A DNA stretch of 7,471 nucleotides from positions 1 to 7,471 of the forward strand of contig JARFPV010000159.1 of NCBI GenBank assembly GCA_029288115.1, written 5' to 3'. The DNA comes from Akkermansiaceae bacterium. Its GTDB lineage: Bacteria; Verrucomicrobiota; Verrucomicrobiia; Verrucomicrobiales; Akkermansiaceae. Below, piece by piece: positions 5,999-7,471 of the stretch. The position numbers were made by a program, and so were the translations under genes. Below the pieces are notes generated by a model that worked only from the letters and a program-made list of their open reading frames with translations, was not told where the DNA came from and did no database searches. The first letter of the stretch is position 1, and each line of letters opens with the position of its first letter.

Positions 5999-7471
5999 AT
6001 GAAAACGATGGAACGCCGTGACTTTTTGAAGCTAACAGCCATGACTGCCGCTACGGCTGCGGCGCAGGCGAAAGCGGGTGTGGAGCGCACCGCTGCCTAC
6101 AAGGACGGGCACGGCATTCGCTGGGACAAGGCGCCTTGCCGGTTTTGCGGAACTGGGTGTCATGTCAAGGTGGGTGTGAAAAATAACCGCGTGGTGGCGA
6201 TTGCCGGAGCGGAAGATGCGGCGGTCAACAAGGGTCTGTTGTGTGTGAAGGGTTATCACGTGGGTGGTATTCTCTATGGAAAGGATCGTTTGACCACGCC
6301 GATGCTACGCAAGGCTGGTAAGCTTGAGCCGATTTCCTGGGACGAGGCGATTACGGTGATTGCCGAGCGTATTTATAAAGAGCCAAAGAAGTTTGCTATC
6401 TATGGTTCCGGCCAGTGGACGATTCCCGAGGGATATGCTGCCCAGAAATTTATCAAGGGTGGGCTTTCTAACAATCATATCGATCCCAATGCGCGTCTTT
6501 GCATGGCATCGGCGGTGACCGGTTTCATTTCGACATATGGCGTGGATGAGCCTGCGGGTGTGTATGAAGATCTGGACAAGGCATCGACGGTGATTTTCTG
6601 GGGCAATAATCCTGCTGAGATGCATCCTGTTTTGTTTTCACGAATCGTGGATCGTCGTTCGCGTGGTGAGAAAGTGACCATCATCGATCTCGGAACCCGA
6701 CGGACGCGTTCGACTGAGTTTGCGGATCATTATCTTGAGTTTCGCCCACAGACCGATCTTGCGATTGCCAACTGCATTGCCAATTATTTGTTAGTCAATG
6801 ACAAGTATGACAAGGAGTTCGTCAGTAAGCACTGCAACTTCCGCATCGATGTGGATGACGAGACTCGCGATCTGTTTGGTAAGGCGAGTACTTTCGAGGA
6901 ATACAAAGATAAAATGTCCACTTACACGCTCGAGTATACCAGTAAGCTTTCGGGCCTTCCGGTAGAGCAGCTCAAGGTGTTGTGTGAGACCTTTGCTGAT
7001 CCTGAGCAGTTGGTTACTTCGCTTTGGTGCATGGGGGCAAACCAGCATTACCGCGGCACTGCCATGAACCGTTTGATTCATGGTGTGCATCTGCTTTCTG
7101 GTCATTTCGGCAAGCCTGGTGATGCTCCTACCAGTTTGACCGGTCAGCCGTCGGCATGTGGAACTGCCCGTGAGGTGGGGACTCTGGCGCATGCGCTTCC
7201 TGGCGGACGCATCGTAAAAAAACCGGAGCATCGGGAAGCGTGTGAGAAGGCGTGGAACCTGCCAGCTGGTAGAATCAATCCCAAGCCGGGTTATCACACG
7301 GTGAAGATGTTTGAGCAATTTTGCACACCTACAGCCAAGGGTGGAGACATTTCGACGATTTTTGTGCAGGTAACCAATCCGGGTCAATCACTACCGAATT
7401 TATACAAGCTGTTTGAGGCCAAGAAGGATCTGGAAGACAAGTTTTTGATTGTTTCCGAGGTTTACCCGACT
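5999..7471 (+). CDS. napA: Periplasmic nitrate reductase catalytic subunit NapA (3' end beyond window)
   Basis: NapA reduces nitrate to nitrite in the periplasm using a bis-MGD molybdenum centre and one [4Fe-4S] cluster. The 491 codons visible are open to the right edge; E. coli NapA has 828 residues, so roughly 340 are missing. The start MKTMERRDFLKLTA carries a twin-arginine motif (RRDFLK, 6-11), and cleavage is plausible near AAQAKA (21-26). The cluster cysteines are C47, C50, C54 and C82 (Cx2Cx3Cx27C), followed by Lys84, the lysine that bridges cluster and cofactor in this family. The molybdenum ligand is Cys168 in DPNARLCMASAV. LTGQPSACGTAREVGT (380-395) is a cofactor-binding NapA signature and separates it from most formate dehydrogenases. 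An exported protein with NapD upstream argues against assimilatory NasA. One small change is His55 after the third cluster cysteine, where Gly is common. No Shine-Dalgarno sequence precedes it; the 21-bp gap after napD is A/C-rich. Confidence 0.96.
   Translation, partial: MKTMERRDFLKLTAMTAATAAAQAKAGVERTAAYKDGHGIRWDKAPCRFCGTGCHVKVGVKNNRVVAIAGAEDAAVNKGLLCVKGYHVGGILYGKDRLTTPMLRKAGKLEPISWDEAITVIAERIYKEPKKFAIYGSGQWTIPEGYAAQKFIKGGLSNNHIDPNARLCMASAVTGFISTYGVDEPAGVYEDLDKASTVIFWGNNPAEMHPVLFSRIVDRRSRGEKVTIIDLGTRRTRSTEFADHYLEFRPQTDLAIANCIANYLLVNDKYDKEFVSKHCNFRIDVDDETRDLFGKASTFEEYKDKMSTYTLEYTSKLSGLPVEQLKVLCETFADPEQLVTSLWCMGANQHYRGTAMNRLIHGVHLLSGHFGKPGDAPTSLTGQPSACGTAREVGTLAHALPGGRIVKKPEHREACEKAWNLPAGRINPKPGYHTVKMFEQFCTPTAKGGDISTIFVQVTNPGQSLPNLYKLFEAKKDLEDKFLIVSEVYPT

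Noticed and set aside
6791..7387. Open frame of 198 codons on the minus strand
   Set aside because: It lies wholly within napA, whose conserved motifs run through this stretch, and its translation shows no recognisable domain.
5999..7471. Assimilatory nitrate reductase or formate dehydrogenase as the identity of the rightward molybdoenzyme
   Set aside because: The twin-arginine signal, DPNARLCMASAV, LTGQPSACGTAREVGT and an adjacent napD all point to NapA. The Mo ligand codon is TGC, so there is no selenocysteine.
1..7471. CRISPR arrays, tRNA or rRNA genes, insertion sequences, phage genes
   Set aside because: No regularly spaced repeats, no cloverleaf-like segments, no transposase or integrase motifs were seen, and coding density leaves no room for them.

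Overview
The window reads as one divergent respiratory locus centred on a periplasmic nitrate reductase. Two genes run rightward: napD (5711-5977) and napA (5999 to beyond the right edge, 491 codons visible). Six genes run leftward from the same 160-bp intergenic region. In transcription order they encode a membrane-anchored tetraheme cytochrome c (4909-5550), a Tat-exported ferredoxin with four [4Fe-4S] motifs (3922-4890), an NrfD-family membrane subunit (2611-3891), MoeA (1365-2582), MoaC (843-1325) and a MobA-MoaD fusion (37-846). Gaps in the leftward set are 18-39 bp and the last pair overlaps by 4 bp, so it looks like a single operon. Almost every base is coding, and no stretch over 300 bp lacks a gene.

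How the parts probably work together (inference): the NrfD subunit and ferredoxin would form a quinol-oxidising module at the membrane, and the tetraheme cytochrome would carry electrons through the periplasm. This is the architecture of NrfBCD and DsrJOP type complexes. The obvious acceptor is NapA, encoded across the shared promoter region. NapC, NapB, NapG and NapH are not in the window, although the region right of 7471 is unseen. MoeA, MoaC, MobA and MoaD make the bis-MGD molybdenum cofactor that NapA needs, so the leftward operon combines electron supply with cofactor supply.

The organism is likely a Gram-negative bacterium of the PVC group, most plausibly Verrucomicrobiota. The grounds are the character of the ferredoxin and cytochrome proteins, moderate GC judged by eye, and the absence of Shine-Dalgarno sequences before all eight genes. 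This assignment is from memory of related proteins, not from a search, and is only moderately secure.

The points most worth a second look are the apparent NapC-free electron route, the MobA-MoaD fusion (with an in-frame GTG that could start a free MoaD), a perfect 8-bp inverted repeat in the divergent promoter region, a cysteine-rich leader ahead of the ferredoxin's twin-arginine motif, and a repeat-like insertion in MoeA.
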